DNA of 18,907 bases. Origin: HRBIN29 sp034431815 (GTDB taxonomy: Bacteria > Chloroflexota > Dehalococcoidia > Tepidiformales > Tepidiformaceae). The translations under genes and the position numbers were made by a program. Positions within the stretch are counted from its first letter, which is position 1; the number at the start of each line of letters is the position of its first letter. The DNA lies in NCBI GenBank assembly GCA_034431815.1, contig DAOUCS010000091.1, positions 1 through 18,907 on the forward strand, in the 5' to 3' direction. Of this stretch, positions 6,457 to 15,622 are shown in pieces. Under the pieces are notes generated by a model. That model was not told where the DNA came from, did not search any database, and was given only the letters and a program-made list of their open reading frames with translations.

Positions 6457-7098
6457 ATGCCGCTGGAGATTCCCGAAGTCGTGATCAATCGGCTACCGCT
6501 GTACGCGCGGGCACTGGCCGAGCTGGCCGCGCGCGGTGAGCAAGTGGTGAGTTCCCAAACGCTGGGCGAGATGCTCGAGGTCACGCCGGCTCAGATCCGC
6601 AAAGACTTGAGCTACTTTGGGCGCTTCGGCAAGCAGGGGCGGGGCTACAATGTCCAGCTGCTGCTGGCCAAACTTCGGGAGATCCTCGGCCTCGATAGGC
6701 AATGGCGGGTCATCGTGGTCGGCGTCGGGCGCTTGGGCCAGGCCATCGTCGAATACGGCGGCTTCGAGCCGCAAGGGTTCCACATCGTCGCCGCGTTCGA
6801 CGCCGACCCGGCGCTCGTGGGCAAGCAAGTCGGGCGAGTCCACATCCGCAGCGTCGACGAACTCGACGAATTCCTCCAGCGCGAACCGGTGGATATCGGC
6901 ATTGTGGCCGTCCCGGCACGGGCAGCGCAGGAGGTGGTCGACCGGCTGGTGGCGGCCGGCGTTCGGGCGATTCTGAACTACGCTCCGACGACGGCCCACG
7001 TCCCGCCCGATGTGGCCATCCGCCATATCGACCCCGTGCTCGCGATGCAGAGCATGACGTATCACCTGAAGCTGCGGCAGAGCACCTCGGCGAAGTAG
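6457..7098 (+). CDS. rex: Redox-sensing transcriptional repressor Rex
   Basis: Rex is a dimeric repressor that senses the NADH/NAD+ ratio: it binds operators when NAD+ dominates and lets go when NADH rises. The 213-residue protein has the N-terminal winged helix (TLGEMLEVTPAQIRKDLSYFG, the recognition region, then RFGKQGRGYNV) and a C-terminal Rossmann domain with GVGRLG at 89-94 and an Asp at the second strand (AAFDADP). A C-terminal domain-swap helix is implied by the tail. Length and motifs are standard. It is divergent from the serine-biosynthesis pair and converges on mreB with only 19 bases between stops. A promoter and a Rex-like half-site precede it, suggesting autoregulation, and a second Rex-like site lies in front of the ATP synthase operon. 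Confidence 0.95.
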   Translation: MPLEIPEVVINRLPLYARALAELAARGEQVVSSQTLGEMLEVTPAQIRKDLSYFGRFGKQGRGYNVQLLLAKLREILGLDRQWRVIVVGVGRLGQAIVEYGGFEPQGFHIVAAFDADPALVGKQVGRVHIRSVDELDEFLQREPVDIGIVAVPARAAQEVVDRLVAAGVRAILNYAPTTAHVPPDVAIRHIDPVLAMQSMTYHLKLRQSTSAK

Positions 7099-7117
7099 AG
7101 CGAGGCTGCCGGACACC

Positions 7118-8194
7118 TCAGGGCTGCTCGGCGTGCGGGTAGAGGCCGACGAGCGCCTCCTCCTCCGTGGGGAGGCTGCGCTCGATGATGTCGAGGTGGT
7201 CGAGGGCGATGCCAGCGCCGATCGCCACGCACTCGAGAGGGTTGTCGGCCACGTAGCACGGCACGCCGGTCTCCTCGGTAAGGAGCTCATCGAGGTGGCG
7301 AAGGAGCGCGCCGCCGCCGGTGAGCACGATGCCCCGGTCGATGATATCGGCCGCGAGCTCCGGGGGCGTCTTTTCCAGCACCGCGCGGACCGTCTGAACG
7401 ATCACGCCGAGGCAGTCCTGAATCGCCTGGGCGATCTCAACGCTCGAAAGCGTAATCGTCTTCGGAAGGCCCGAAAGCTGGTCGCGGCCCCGCAGTTGCG
7501 TCTTCAGCCCCTCCTCGATGGGGAGCGCGGAGCCGATGGCGATCTTCACCTCTTCGGCCGTCTTCTCCCCGATGATCAGATTATGTCGCCTGCGCACGTA
7601 GGCCATGATCGCCTCGTCGATGCGGTCCCCGGCCATCCGCACCGATTCGGAGACGACGATGCCGAAGAGGGAGATGACCGCGGCTTCGGTGCGGCCGCCG
7701 CCGATGTTGACGACCATATTGCCGCGCGCCGAGGCGATGGGGATCTGCGCACCGATCGCCGCCGCCAACGGTTCGGGGATGAGGTGCGCCGGCTTGCGGG
7801 CACCGGCTTGCTCGGCTGCGTCCCGCACCGCGCGCTGCTCGACGCTGGTCACGCCCGCAGGCACGGTGATCATCACCTCGGGGCGGATGAGGTTGAGTCG
7901 CCCCGTAATCTGGCCGATGAAGTAGCGGAGCATCGCCTCGGTCGTCACATAGTCGGCGATGACGCCGTCGCGCATCGGGCGGATGACGCTGATCGTCCCA
8001 GGCGTACGGCCCTGCATCGCGCGCGCCTCGTTGCCCACGGCGAGAATGGCCCCGTCGCGGTTGTGCTTCGCCACGACCGACGGTTCGTTGACGACGATGC
8101 CCTGGCCCTTGACGTAGACGAGGATGTTCGCCGTGCCCAGGTCGATGCCGGCGCGCTTCGGGGTGAAGAAGGGCGCGAGGAAGTCGAACGCCAT
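7118..8194 (-). CDS. mreB: MreB-like bacterial actin
   Basis: The 358-residue protein aligns with MreB throughout: phosphate-1 motif GIDLGTANILVY (16-27), MITVPAGVTSVEQRAV, the EPLAAAIG motif with the hydrolytic Glu141, and the adenosine-binding GIVLTGGGALLRHL near the C-terminus. MreB forms membrane-bound filaments that organise lateral cell-wall synthesis. The oddity is the phosphate-2 loop at residues 163-170, NIGGGRTE, where MreB normally has DIGGGTTE; the Asp contributes to Mg-ATP handling. The start overlaps the murA stop by one base (TGATG), implying translational coupling. No mreC, mreD or rodA lies in the window. It may be a paralogue with altered nucleotide handling. Confidence 0.9.
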   Translation of the reverse strand: MAFDFLAPFFTPKRAGIDLGTANILVYVKGQGIVVNEPSVVAKHNRDGAILAVGNEARAMQGRTPGTISVIRPMRDGVIADYVTTEAMLRYFIGQITGRLNLIRPEVMITVPAGVTSVEQRAVRDAAEQAGARKPAHLIPEPLAAAIGAQIPIASARGNMVVNIGGGRTEAAVISLFGIVVSESVRMAGDRIDEAIMAYVRRRHNLIIGEKTAEEVKIAIGSALPIEEGLKTQLRGRDQLSGLPKTITLSSVEIAQAIQDCLGVIVQTVRAVLEKTPPELAADIIDRGIVLTGGGALLRHLDELLTEETGVPCYVADNPLECVAIGAGIALDHLDIIERSLPTEEEALVGLYPHAEQP

Positions 8195-9477
8195 CAGATC
8201 CGCTCCAGGGACGCACCGAGCGCACGGAGCTTCTCGTCCACCCGCTCGTATCCCCGGTCCAAGTGGTGGATGTCATCAATGATGGTCGTGCCTTCGGCGA
8301 CGAGCGCGGCGAGGAGCACCGCGGCACCCGCCCGCACATCGAGGGCGCGAACGAGGGCGCCGTGGAGCTTGGTCGGTCCGCTGATGATCGCTGATGAGCC
8401 CGTGCTGACGATTTCGGCCCCCATCTTCCGGAGTTCGCTCACGTACAGCATGCGATTGTCGAACACGCGCTCGTGGATGACGGATATGCCGCGAGCCTGG
8501 GTGAGGAGTGCGGCCAAGGGCGCGTGCAAATCGGTGGCGAGCCCCGGATACGGCAGCGCCTGGAAGCTGACCGCCCGCAAGCCGCCGTTTCGCCGGACCA
8601 TGAGCCCGCGCTCGGTCGGCTCCGCCTCGACTCCGGCGGTTCGTAGTTTCGCCAACAGGGCGTCCATGACGCCCACCGGGGCATCGCAAAGGTCCACTGC
8701 CCCGCCCGTGATGGCCGCGGCGATCGCGTACGTCCCCGCTTCGATCCGGTCGGGCATGATCCGTCCCGTGACCCCGCGGAGGGCATCCACACCCTCGATC
8801 TCGAGGACCTGGGTGCCGATGCCGGAAATGCGCGCCCCCATGGCGTTCAGCAGGTGGGCAAGCTCCTGCACTTCGGGCTCCGTCGCGGCGTTCACGATGG
8901 TCGTGTGCCCGCGGGCGAGTGTCGCAGCCATCATCACGTTCTGCGTGCCGCTGACGGAGGGGTAATCCATGAAGATGCGCGCTCCCCTGAGCCTGCCGTC
9001 CGAAGCCGTGGCACGGGCAACGAAGCGCTCGCCGCCCCGCGAGATCTCCGCCCCGAGGGCAGCGAAGCCTTCCAGGTGGACGTCGATCGGCCGCTGGCCG
9101 ATGACATCCCCCCCGGGCGGCGGAGAGGACGCCCGTCCGAAGCGGGCGAGAAGCGGCCCCATCACCTGGAAGGAGGCGCGGTTCTCCGAGATGAGCTCGG
9201 TCGGCGGATCGAGCTGGGAAACGCCGGCCGCGTTCAGGCGGAGGGTTCCGGGAGCGACGCGCTCCACCGTTGCGCCGAGGCTCACGAGGAGCTCAGCCAG
9301 GGTTTCGACGTCGCGGATGGCCGGAACGTTGGTGAGGATCACGTCTTCGTCCGTGAGGAGGGCGGCACACATCGCCGCGAGGGCGTGGTTCTTCGCCCCA
9401 GACACGTGCACAGTGCCCCGAAGCACTGCGCCCCCGTGAACAACGAGCCGGGGGGCCCGCGAACGCTGCGTGTTCAT
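8194..9477 (-). CDS. murA: UDP-N-acetylglucosamine 1-carboxyvinyltransferase (Asp-type active-site loop)
   Basis: MurA transfers enolpyruvate from PEP to UDP-GlcNAc, the first committed step of peptidoglycan synthesis. The 427-residue protein has the EPSP-synthase-like two-domain layout, Lys29-Asn30 in SGAKNHALAAM, Arg129 in GQRPIDVH, the YPGLATDLHAPL stretch with the catalytic-site Asp, and the closing HHLDRGYERVDEKL. The flexible loop reads PPGGDVIGQRP, so the residue equivalent to E. coli Cys115 is Asp124, as in mycobacterial MurA. The ATG at 9477 gives the standard N-terminus; the frame is open upstream but reads into atpC antisense frames. It lies 49 bases after atpC and is joined to mreB by a one-base overlap. 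Confidence 0.94.
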   Translation of the reverse strand: MNTQRSRAPRLVVHGGAVLRGTVHVSGAKNHALAAMCAALLTDEDVILTNVPAIRDVETLAELLVSLGATVERVAPGTLRLNAAGVSQLDPPTELISENRASFQVMGPLLARFGRASSPPPGGDVIGQRPIDVHLEGFAALGAEISRGGERFVARATASDGRLRGARIFMDYPSVSGTQNVMMAATLARGHTTIVNAATEPEVQELAHLLNAMGARISGIGTQVLEIEGVDALRGVTGRIMPDRIEAGTYAIAAAITGGAVDLCDAPVGVMDALLAKLRTAGVEAEPTERGLMVRRNGGLRAVSFQALPYPGLATDLHAPLAALLTQARGISVIHERVFDNRMLYVSELRKMGAEIVSTGSSAIISGPTKLHGALVRALDVRAGAAVLLAALVAEGTTIIDDIHHLDRGYERVDEKLRALGASLERI

Positions 9478-9498
9478 CTGCCAGCGCCAGGATAGGGC

Positions 9499-9512
9499 CC
9501 GGCCGAAGCCGG
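9499..9512 (-). other. cUUCGg tetraloop hairpin between atpC and murA
   Basis: Read on the minus strand, the spacer contains CCGGC-TTCG-GCCGG, a perfect 5-base-pair stem closed by the exceptionally stable C(UUCG)G tetraloop. No T-run follows, so it is not a standard intrinsic terminator. Stabilisation of an upstream mRNA end or a partial brake between the atp and cell-wall genes are possibilities. Chance formation in GC-rich DNA is also possible. Confidence 0.45.
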
Positions 9513-9526
9513 CAGCAATGCGCCGC

Positions 9527-9964
9527 TCACCCCGGGCGGGGTGGGCCCGGGCGTCGCCGCCGCTGCGCGACCCGCAGGCGCACCAACGACCGCTGGAGAG
9601 CGGCCTGAGCACGGGCAAGGTCGGCTTCGGCACCGCGGGCACGCGCTTCGCGCATGCGGGCCTCGGCTCGGGCTCGGGCGGCCTCCGCCCGCTGGACGTC
9701 GATCTCCTCGGCAGCTTCGGCGGCGTCGGCGAGGATGATGACGCGGTCCCGCTTCACCTCCATGAACCCACCGGTCACTGCGAACGCTTCCTCCGCGCCG
9801 CCCTTTCGGAAGATGAGCTCGCCCGGCTCGAGCATCGTCATGAGGGCCGCGTGCTTGGGCAGGATGGTGAGCTGGCCCTCGATGCTCGGCACGATGAGAG
9901 CATCGATACCGGTCTCGGTCCGGACCACGCACTCAGCCGTCACGATCTCGACGGTGAGGGGCAT
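9527..9964 (-). CDS. atpC: F-type ATP synthase subunit epsilon
   Basis: Subunit epsilon belongs to the F1 central stalk and regulates ATP hydrolysis. The 145-residue protein has the N-terminal beta-sandwich (MPLTVEIVTAECVV, GQLTILPKHAALMTML, AVTGGFMEVKRDRVIILAD) followed by a two-helix tail rich in Ala, Arg and Glu (about 85-135). The last dozen residues are a basic, proline-rich extension. Length is at the upper end of normal. The ATG at 9964 follows the atpD stop by one base, so the two are translationally linked. It is the last ATP synthase gene; murA follows after 49 bases. Confidence 0.93.
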   Translation of the reverse strand: MPLTVEIVTAECVVRTETGIDALIVPSIEGQLTILPKHAALMTMLEPGELIFRKGGAEEAFAVTGGFMEVKRDRVIILADAAEAAEEIDVQRAEAARARAEARMREARARGAEADLARAQAALQRSLVRLRVAQRRRRPGPPRPG

Positions 9965-9965
9965 C

Positions 9966-11381
9966 TCAGGCCTCCTGCAGGCGGCGAGCCTTCTCCACAG
10001 CTTCGTCGATCGTTCCGACCATGTAGAACGCCTGCTCGGGAAGGGCGTCGTGCTTCCCCTCCAGGATCTCTTTGAAGCCGCGGATCGTCTCCCGGATGGG
10101 CACGTACTTCCCTTCCTGACCGGTGAACGCCTCGGCCACGAAGAAGGGCTGGGTGAGGAACCGCTGAATCTTCCGGGCGCGGGCCACGATGAGCTTGTCC
10201 TCGTCGGAGAGCTCGTCGATGCCGAGGATGGCGATGATGTCCTGGAGGTCCTTGTACCGCTGGAGCACCCGCTGCACGCCGCGGGCCACGTCGTAATGCT
10301 CCTGACCCACGACGCGGGGCTCGAGCGCGCGCGAGAACGAGGCCAGCGGGTCCATGGCCGGATAGAGCCCCTGCTCGGCGAGGGAGCGCTCGAGGGCGAC
10401 AACCGCATCCAGATGCCCGAAGGTGGTGGCGACGCCCGGGTCGGTGTAGTCGTCGGCAGGCACGTAGATGGCCTGGAAGGAGGTGATGGAGCCCTTCTTC
10501 GTGGAGGTGATGCGCTCCTCGAGGTCGCCCATTTCGGTCGCCAGGGTGGGCTGGTAGCCCACGGCCGAAGGCATACGGCCGAGCAGCGCCGAAACCTCCA
10601 TGCCGGCAAGGGTGTACCGGTAGATGTTATCGACGAAGAAGAGCACGTCCCGCCCTTCGACGTCGCGGAAGTATTCCGCCATCGTAAGGCCGGTAAGGCC
10701 CACCCGCAGGCGAACGCCCGGCGGCTCGTTCATCTGGCCAAAGACCATGGCCATTTTCGTGATGACGCCGGACTGCTTCATTTCGACCCAGAGGTCGTTC
10801 CCTTCGCGGGAGCGCTCGCCTACGCCGGCGAACACCGAGTATCCGCCGTGCTCGCGGGCGATGTTGGAGATGAGCTCCTGGATGATGACCGTCTTGCCGA
10901 CGCCGGCACCGCCGTAGAGTCCGACCTTTCCGCCGCGGACCAGCGGGGCGATGAGGTCGATGACTTTGATGCCGGTTTCCAACACCGAGGGGCGGGTCTC
11001 CTGCTCCTCGAAGGTGGGCGGGTCGCGGTGGATGGGCCAGCGGGGGGCATCTTCTGGTGCCGGCAGGTCGTCGATGGGCTGGCCGAGCACGTTGAACATC
11101 CGCCCGAGCACCTTCTCGCCCACGGGGACGGCGATCGGGGCGCCCGTGTCGACGGCGCGGGCGTTCCGGCGGAGGCCGTCGGTGGAGCCCATGGCGAGGC
11201 AGCGAGCCCAGTTGTTGCCGAGGTGCTGCTGCACTTCGGCGACGACCATGGAGCCGTCGTCGAAGTAGATCTCGATGGCGTTGTTGATAGGGGGAAGCTT
11301 GTCGGGCGGAAACTCGACGTCGACAACGGTGCCGATGATTTGCACTACCCGGCCTTCGGTGCGCTCAGCGGTGGTGACCAT
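9966..11381 (-). CDS. atpD: F-type ATP synthase subunit beta
   Basis: The catalytic F1 subunit. The 471-residue protein has the N-terminal barrel, the Walker A loop GGAGVGKT at 157-164, Glu189 in GVGERSREGNDL (the catalytic Glu), a Walker B strand ending VLFFVDNIYRYT, and DELSDED as the DELSEED lever that pushes on gamma. In the Walker B region the usual IFRFT is IYRYT, a conservative change. The ATG at 11381 has GGAGG seven bases upstream. It is separated from atpG by an inserted HAD phosphatase gene, which is unusual for this operon. Confidence 0.97.
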   Translation of the reverse strand: MVTTAERTEGRVVQIIGTVVDVEFPPDKLPPINNAIEIYFDDGSMVVAEVQQHLGNNWARCLAMGSTDGLRRNARAVDTGAPIAVPVGEKVLGRMFNVLGQPIDDLPAPEDAPRWPIHRDPPTFEEQETRPSVLETGIKVIDLIAPLVRGGKVGLYGGAGVGKTVIIQELISNIAREHGGYSVFAGVGERSREGNDLWVEMKQSGVITKMAMVFGQMNEPPGVRLRVGLTGLTMAEYFRDVEGRDVLFFVDNIYRYTLAGMEVSALLGRMPSAVGYQPTLATEMGDLEERITSTKKGSITSFQAIYVPADDYTDPGVATTFGHLDAVVALERSLAEQGLYPAMDPLASFSRALEPRVVGQEHYDVARGVQRVLQRYKDLQDIIAILGIDELSDEDKLIVARARKIQRFLTQPFFVAEAFTGQEGKYVPIRETIRGFKEILEGKHDALPEQAFYMVGTIDEAVEKARRLQEA

Positions 11382-11420
11382 GCCAAGACCTCCAGAGGTT
11401 CGGTTGGGGCGCGGGGCGGT

Positions 11421-12080
11421 TCATGCAGCCACCCCCACGATGTCGGCGAGATGAACGTCACGCAAGGAGCGGAGAACGCGGTCGGGAGCGCCCAAGTCGA
11501 GCCCCTCGGTGTAGGGAGTAAGGACAGCCCACACCGTCATCCCAGCTCGGCGAGCGGCTTCGATGCCGGCCGGCGCGTCCTCGAGGGCGAGACAGGCTGT
11601 CGGAAGAATTCCCAGCCTTTCCGCGGCGAGGAGGTAGATCTCCGGATCGGGCTTGCCGCGGTGGACCTCGCTGCCGGTGACGATGACATCGAACGCGTCC
11701 ACAAGCCCGACGCGCTCGAGGCAAGCCTCCACCCACTCCGCTGCGGATGACGAGGCGAGCGCCACGGGCATATCCACCGCCCGGAGCTGGCGGACGAGCT
11801 CGATCGCGCCAGGCAGCGGCTGGGCGTTCTGTCGGTACTCCTCGAGGATGAGGGCGTTGTACCGGTCGCGGTACTCGTCGGGCGAAAGGGACAACCCGAG
11901 CGTTTCCACCATCTGCCGCCAGCCGGCTTTCGTGCCCATGAACGGCTTGTACTCCTCGAGGGAGAGGGAACGGCCCTCGGCGGCGAGCAGCCGGTTGACG
12001 GCGCGGAAGTGGAGCGGCTCGCCGTCGACGAGCACGCCGTCCATGTCGAACACCACCGCGGCGAAGCGCCGGTCGGTCAT
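11421..12080 (-). CDS. HAD-superfamily phosphatase/phosphoglucomutase-like protein inside the atp operon
   Basis: The 219-residue protein carries all four HAD motifs: FDMDGVLVDGEPLHFRA with nucleophile Asp12 and acid/base Asp14, motif II in VALASSSAAEW, Lys in HRGKPDPEIY, and LEDAPAGIEAARRAG with the Mg-binding acidic pair. The helical cap inserted after motif I and the EPLHFRA stretch point to the beta-phosphoglucomutase/sugar-phosphatase subfamily; the substrate is unknown. Its ATG overlaps the atpG stop by four bases (ATGA), so it is translated with the ATP synthase genes, and atpD follows after 39 bases. No conserved role for such an enzyme in ATP synthase assembly is known to me. It could be a passenger or a house-cleaning phosphatase. 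Confidence 0.9.
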   Translation of the reverse strand: MTDRRFAAVVFDMDGVLVDGEPLHFRAVNRLLAAEGRSLSLEEYKPFMGTKAGWRQMVETLGLSLSPDEYRDRYNALILEEYRQNAQPLPGAIELVRQLRAVDMPVALASSSAAEWVEACLERVGLVDAFDVIVTGSEVHRGKPDPEIYLLAAERLGILPTACLALEDAPAGIEAARRAGMTVWAVLTPYTEGLDLGAPDRVLRSLRDVHLADIVGVAA

Positions 12081-12964
12081 TTCTGGATCGCCGTCGCGCC
12101 GCCCACGATGTCGAGCAGCTCTTTCGTGATCTGCTCTTGGCGGGCCTTGTTGTAGGTGAGAGTGAGCTCGCGGACGAGTTCGTTGGCGTTGTCGGTGGCG
12201 TTCTTCATGGCCACCATTCGGGCCGATTGCTCGCTCGCGGCCGATTCGAGGATGGCGTGGTAGATGAGCATCTCCACGTAGCGCGGAAGGAGGCGCTCGA
12301 ACACCGCCCTGGGCGACGGTTCGAAGATGTAATCGAGGCGGAACTGTTCCGCGGCTTCTTCGCCGAGAGCCTCGGGCGGCTCAATGGGAAAGAGCTGCTG
12401 GACGACCGGCCGCTGCGTCACCGTGTTGATGAACCGCGCGTAGGAGATGTACACACGGTCGACCACCCCAGCGAGGTAATCGTCGATGATGAGGCGGGCG
12501 ATGGGCAGCGTATCGACCTGCGAGGGGTAGTCGCCCAGCTCGGTGAACTCGGCGATGACGTTCTGGCGGGCCCGAATGAAGAAGTCGCGGCCCTTCTTGC
12601 CGACGGCGATGATCGCCGCCGGCTGCTGGAGCGATGCCACGAACATGCCCGCGCTTCGGTTGAGGTTGGCGTTGAGGCCGCCGCAGAGCCCTCGATCGGG
12701 CGTGATGTGGAGCACGCCGACGGTGCGGACCTCCTCCCGCCGCTGCAAGAGCGGATGCAGCGTCTCCAGCGATTGCGTGCGGGCGAGCACGCCTGCGAGG
12801 CCGGCGAGCACCGATTCGAGCTTGTCGGCGTAGGGGCGTCCTTCAAGCGCGCGTTCCTGGGCGCGGCGCATCTTCGAGGCAGCCACGAGCTCGAGCGCGT
12901 GGGTGATGCGCGCAGTGTTGCGCACGCTTTGAATCCGTCGGCGGAGCTGGCGGATGGTTGCCAT
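12077..12964 (-). CDS. atpG: F-type ATP synthase subunit gamma
   Basis: The rotating shaft of F1. The 295-residue protein starts with the N-terminal coiled-coil helix (RQLRRRIQSVRNTARITHALELVAASKMRRAQ), has the central Rossmann-like domain (ITPDRGLCGGLNANL) and ends with the long C-terminal helix (AARMV-type MVAMKNATDNANELVRELTLTYNKARQ with QITKELLDIVGG). Termini and length are normal. The usual TKAM start of the shaft motif is THAL. The ATG at 12964 is preceded by GAGAGGA. It follows atpA by 35 bases and overlaps the HAD gene by four. Confidence 0.96.
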   Translation of the reverse strand: MATIRQLRRRIQSVRNTARITHALELVAASKMRRAQERALEGRPYADKLESVLAGLAGVLARTQSLETLHPLLQRREEVRTVGVLHITPDRGLCGGLNANLNRSAGMFVASLQQPAAIIAVGKKGRDFFIRARQNVIAEFTELGDYPSQVDTLPIARLIIDDYLAGVVDRVYISYARFINTVTQRPVVQQLFPIEPPEALGEEAAEQFRLDYIFEPSPRAVFERLLPRYVEMLIYHAILESAASEQSARMVAMKNATDNANELVRELTLTYNKARQEQITKELLDIVGGATAIQK

Positions 12965-12999
12965 CGGCCGAGTCCTCTCTCAGCGAACAGGAGCGGGCC

Positions 13000-14502
<1,503 letters not shown>

Positions 14503-14541
14503 GGTCCGTACTCCTGGCGTGACTCCGTCCCGCGCGCGGGC

Positions 14542-15081
14542 TCACGGCGCGGCGGCGAGATGTTGTCGGAGGAGGCGCAGGCGCGTACGCACGCTGCCAT
14601 CGACGAGCTTGTCGCCCACCCGGATGACGATCCCGCCCAAGAGCGAGGGGTCAACCCGGTGGCTGAGGCGGACGCTCCGGCTCCCTAGCCCTTCGACCAG
14701 CGCCCGCTCGATCCGCTCCCGCAGCTCGGGCGTCAGCTCGGCGGCCGTTGCTACCTCGGCCTCGATGACGCCCTCGTGCTCGTCGGCGAGTCGCGAGAAC
14801 AGCTGGGCCACGCGCGGACCCAGTGGCACCCGACGCTTCACGACGAGGAGTTTCGCCAGGTTCCGCACCCCGGGAGCAACATCGAGGACGCGGTCGACGA
14901 ACTCCAATCGCCGGTCGAGCGGCACGCGGTCGTCACCGAGGAAGAGCTGAACCTCCGGCATGGCGTAGACCTGTGCCACGTCGGCGAGGCCGGCGCGCCA
15001 GATATCGAGGCTTCCCTCCTCGAGGGCCACCTCGAAAGCGGCCTGGGCATAGCGGCGGGCAGGGTCTCCGGCTTGAGCCAC
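14542..15081 (-). CDS. atpH: F-type ATP synthase subunit delta
   Basis: Subunit delta joins the peripheral stalk to the crown of F1. The 179-residue protein opens with RRYAQAAFEVALEEGSLDIW, the typical delta N-terminal helical domain, and ends with SRVDPSLLGGIVIRVGDKLVDGSVRTRLRLLRQ-like sequence, the conserved C-terminal signature (here HRVDPSLLGG then IRVGDKLVDGSV). Length is normal. The start is a GTG at 15081, three bases after the atpF stop, consistent with coupled translation. Confidence 0.95.
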   Translation of the reverse strand: MAQAGDPARRYAQAAFEVALEEGSLDIWRAGLADVAQVYAMPEVQLFLGDDRVPLDRRLEFVDRVLDVAPGVRNLAKLLVVKRRVPLGPRVAQLFSRLADEHEGVIEAEVATAAELTPELRERIERALVEGLGSRSVRLSHRVDPSLLGGIVIRVGDKLVDGSVRTRLRLLRQHLAAAP

Positions 15082-15084
15082 GGC

Positions 15085-15594
15085 TCAGTTCCCGCTGAAA
15101 GGTGACTGGGCGAGCACGTCCTCGATGACCCGCTGGTGGGCCTGACGGTCGAGGGCCTGGCCGATGACGCGCTCGGCGGCGGCGATGGTGAGGTCTGCGA
15201 AGGCGGCCCGGAGCTCGGCGATGGCGCGGTCGCGCTCCAATTCGATTTCGGCCCGGGCGCGGGCGAGCGCCGCTTCGCGGTCGCGTGCGGCGGCTTCGCG
15301 GGCCTCCGCCTGGATGCGGTTGGCGATCTCCTGCGCTTCGGCGACGAGCCGTTGGCCTTCCCGGCGCGCCGCCTCGAGCTGCTCCTGGATGCTCGCCTGG
15401 GCCTGGGCAGCTTCGGCGCGAGCGGCCTCGGCGGCGTTCAGACCCTCGGCGATCCGCTGGCGGCGCTCATCGAGCAAGCGCAACACGGGTTTGTAGAGCG
15501 TGAAGCGCAGGATGAGCAGGAGGACGAAGAAGTTCGCCACCTGCGCGATGAGCTGGGGGAGGTTGATGCCGAGGGCTTCGATGGCCTGGCCCAT
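15085..15594 (-). CDS. atpF: F-type ATP synthase subunit b
   Basis: Subunit b forms the peripheral stalk. The 169-residue protein has one N-terminal membrane helix (about residues 12-32, LIAQVANFFVLLLILRFTLY followed by KPV), then a long charged, Ala/Glu/Arg-rich coiled coil (40-140) and a short C-terminal region that would bind delta. The KPVLRLLDERRQRIAEGL junction is classical. Only one b gene is present, so the stalk is probably a homodimer. The ATG at 15594 lies 28 bases after the atpE stop. Confidence 0.95.
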   Translation of the reverse strand: MGQAIEALGINLPQLIAQVANFFVLLLILRFTLYKPVLRLLDERRQRIAEGLNAAEAARAEAAQAQASIQEQLEAARREGQRLVAEAQEIANRIQAEAREAAARDREAALARARAEIELERDRAIAELRAAFADLTIAAAERVIGQALDRQAHQRVIEDVLAQSPFSGN

Positions 15595-15622
15595 TGCGAT
15601 ACCTCGCGCAGAGCTTCGCCAC

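Noticed and set aside
7133..8965. A 610-codon plus-strand open frame opposite mreB and murA.
   Set aside because: Low-complexity, Arg/Asp/Ala-rich translation without motifs; both genes on the other strand are unambiguous.
9654..11750. A very long plus-strand open frame (about 700 codons) opposite atpC, atpD and part of the HAD gene.
   Set aside because: It is the antisense shadow of highly conserved atp genes in GC-rich DNA; the translation is a His/Asp/Val/Gly-rich string with no recognisable domain and the opposite strand encodes certain proteins.
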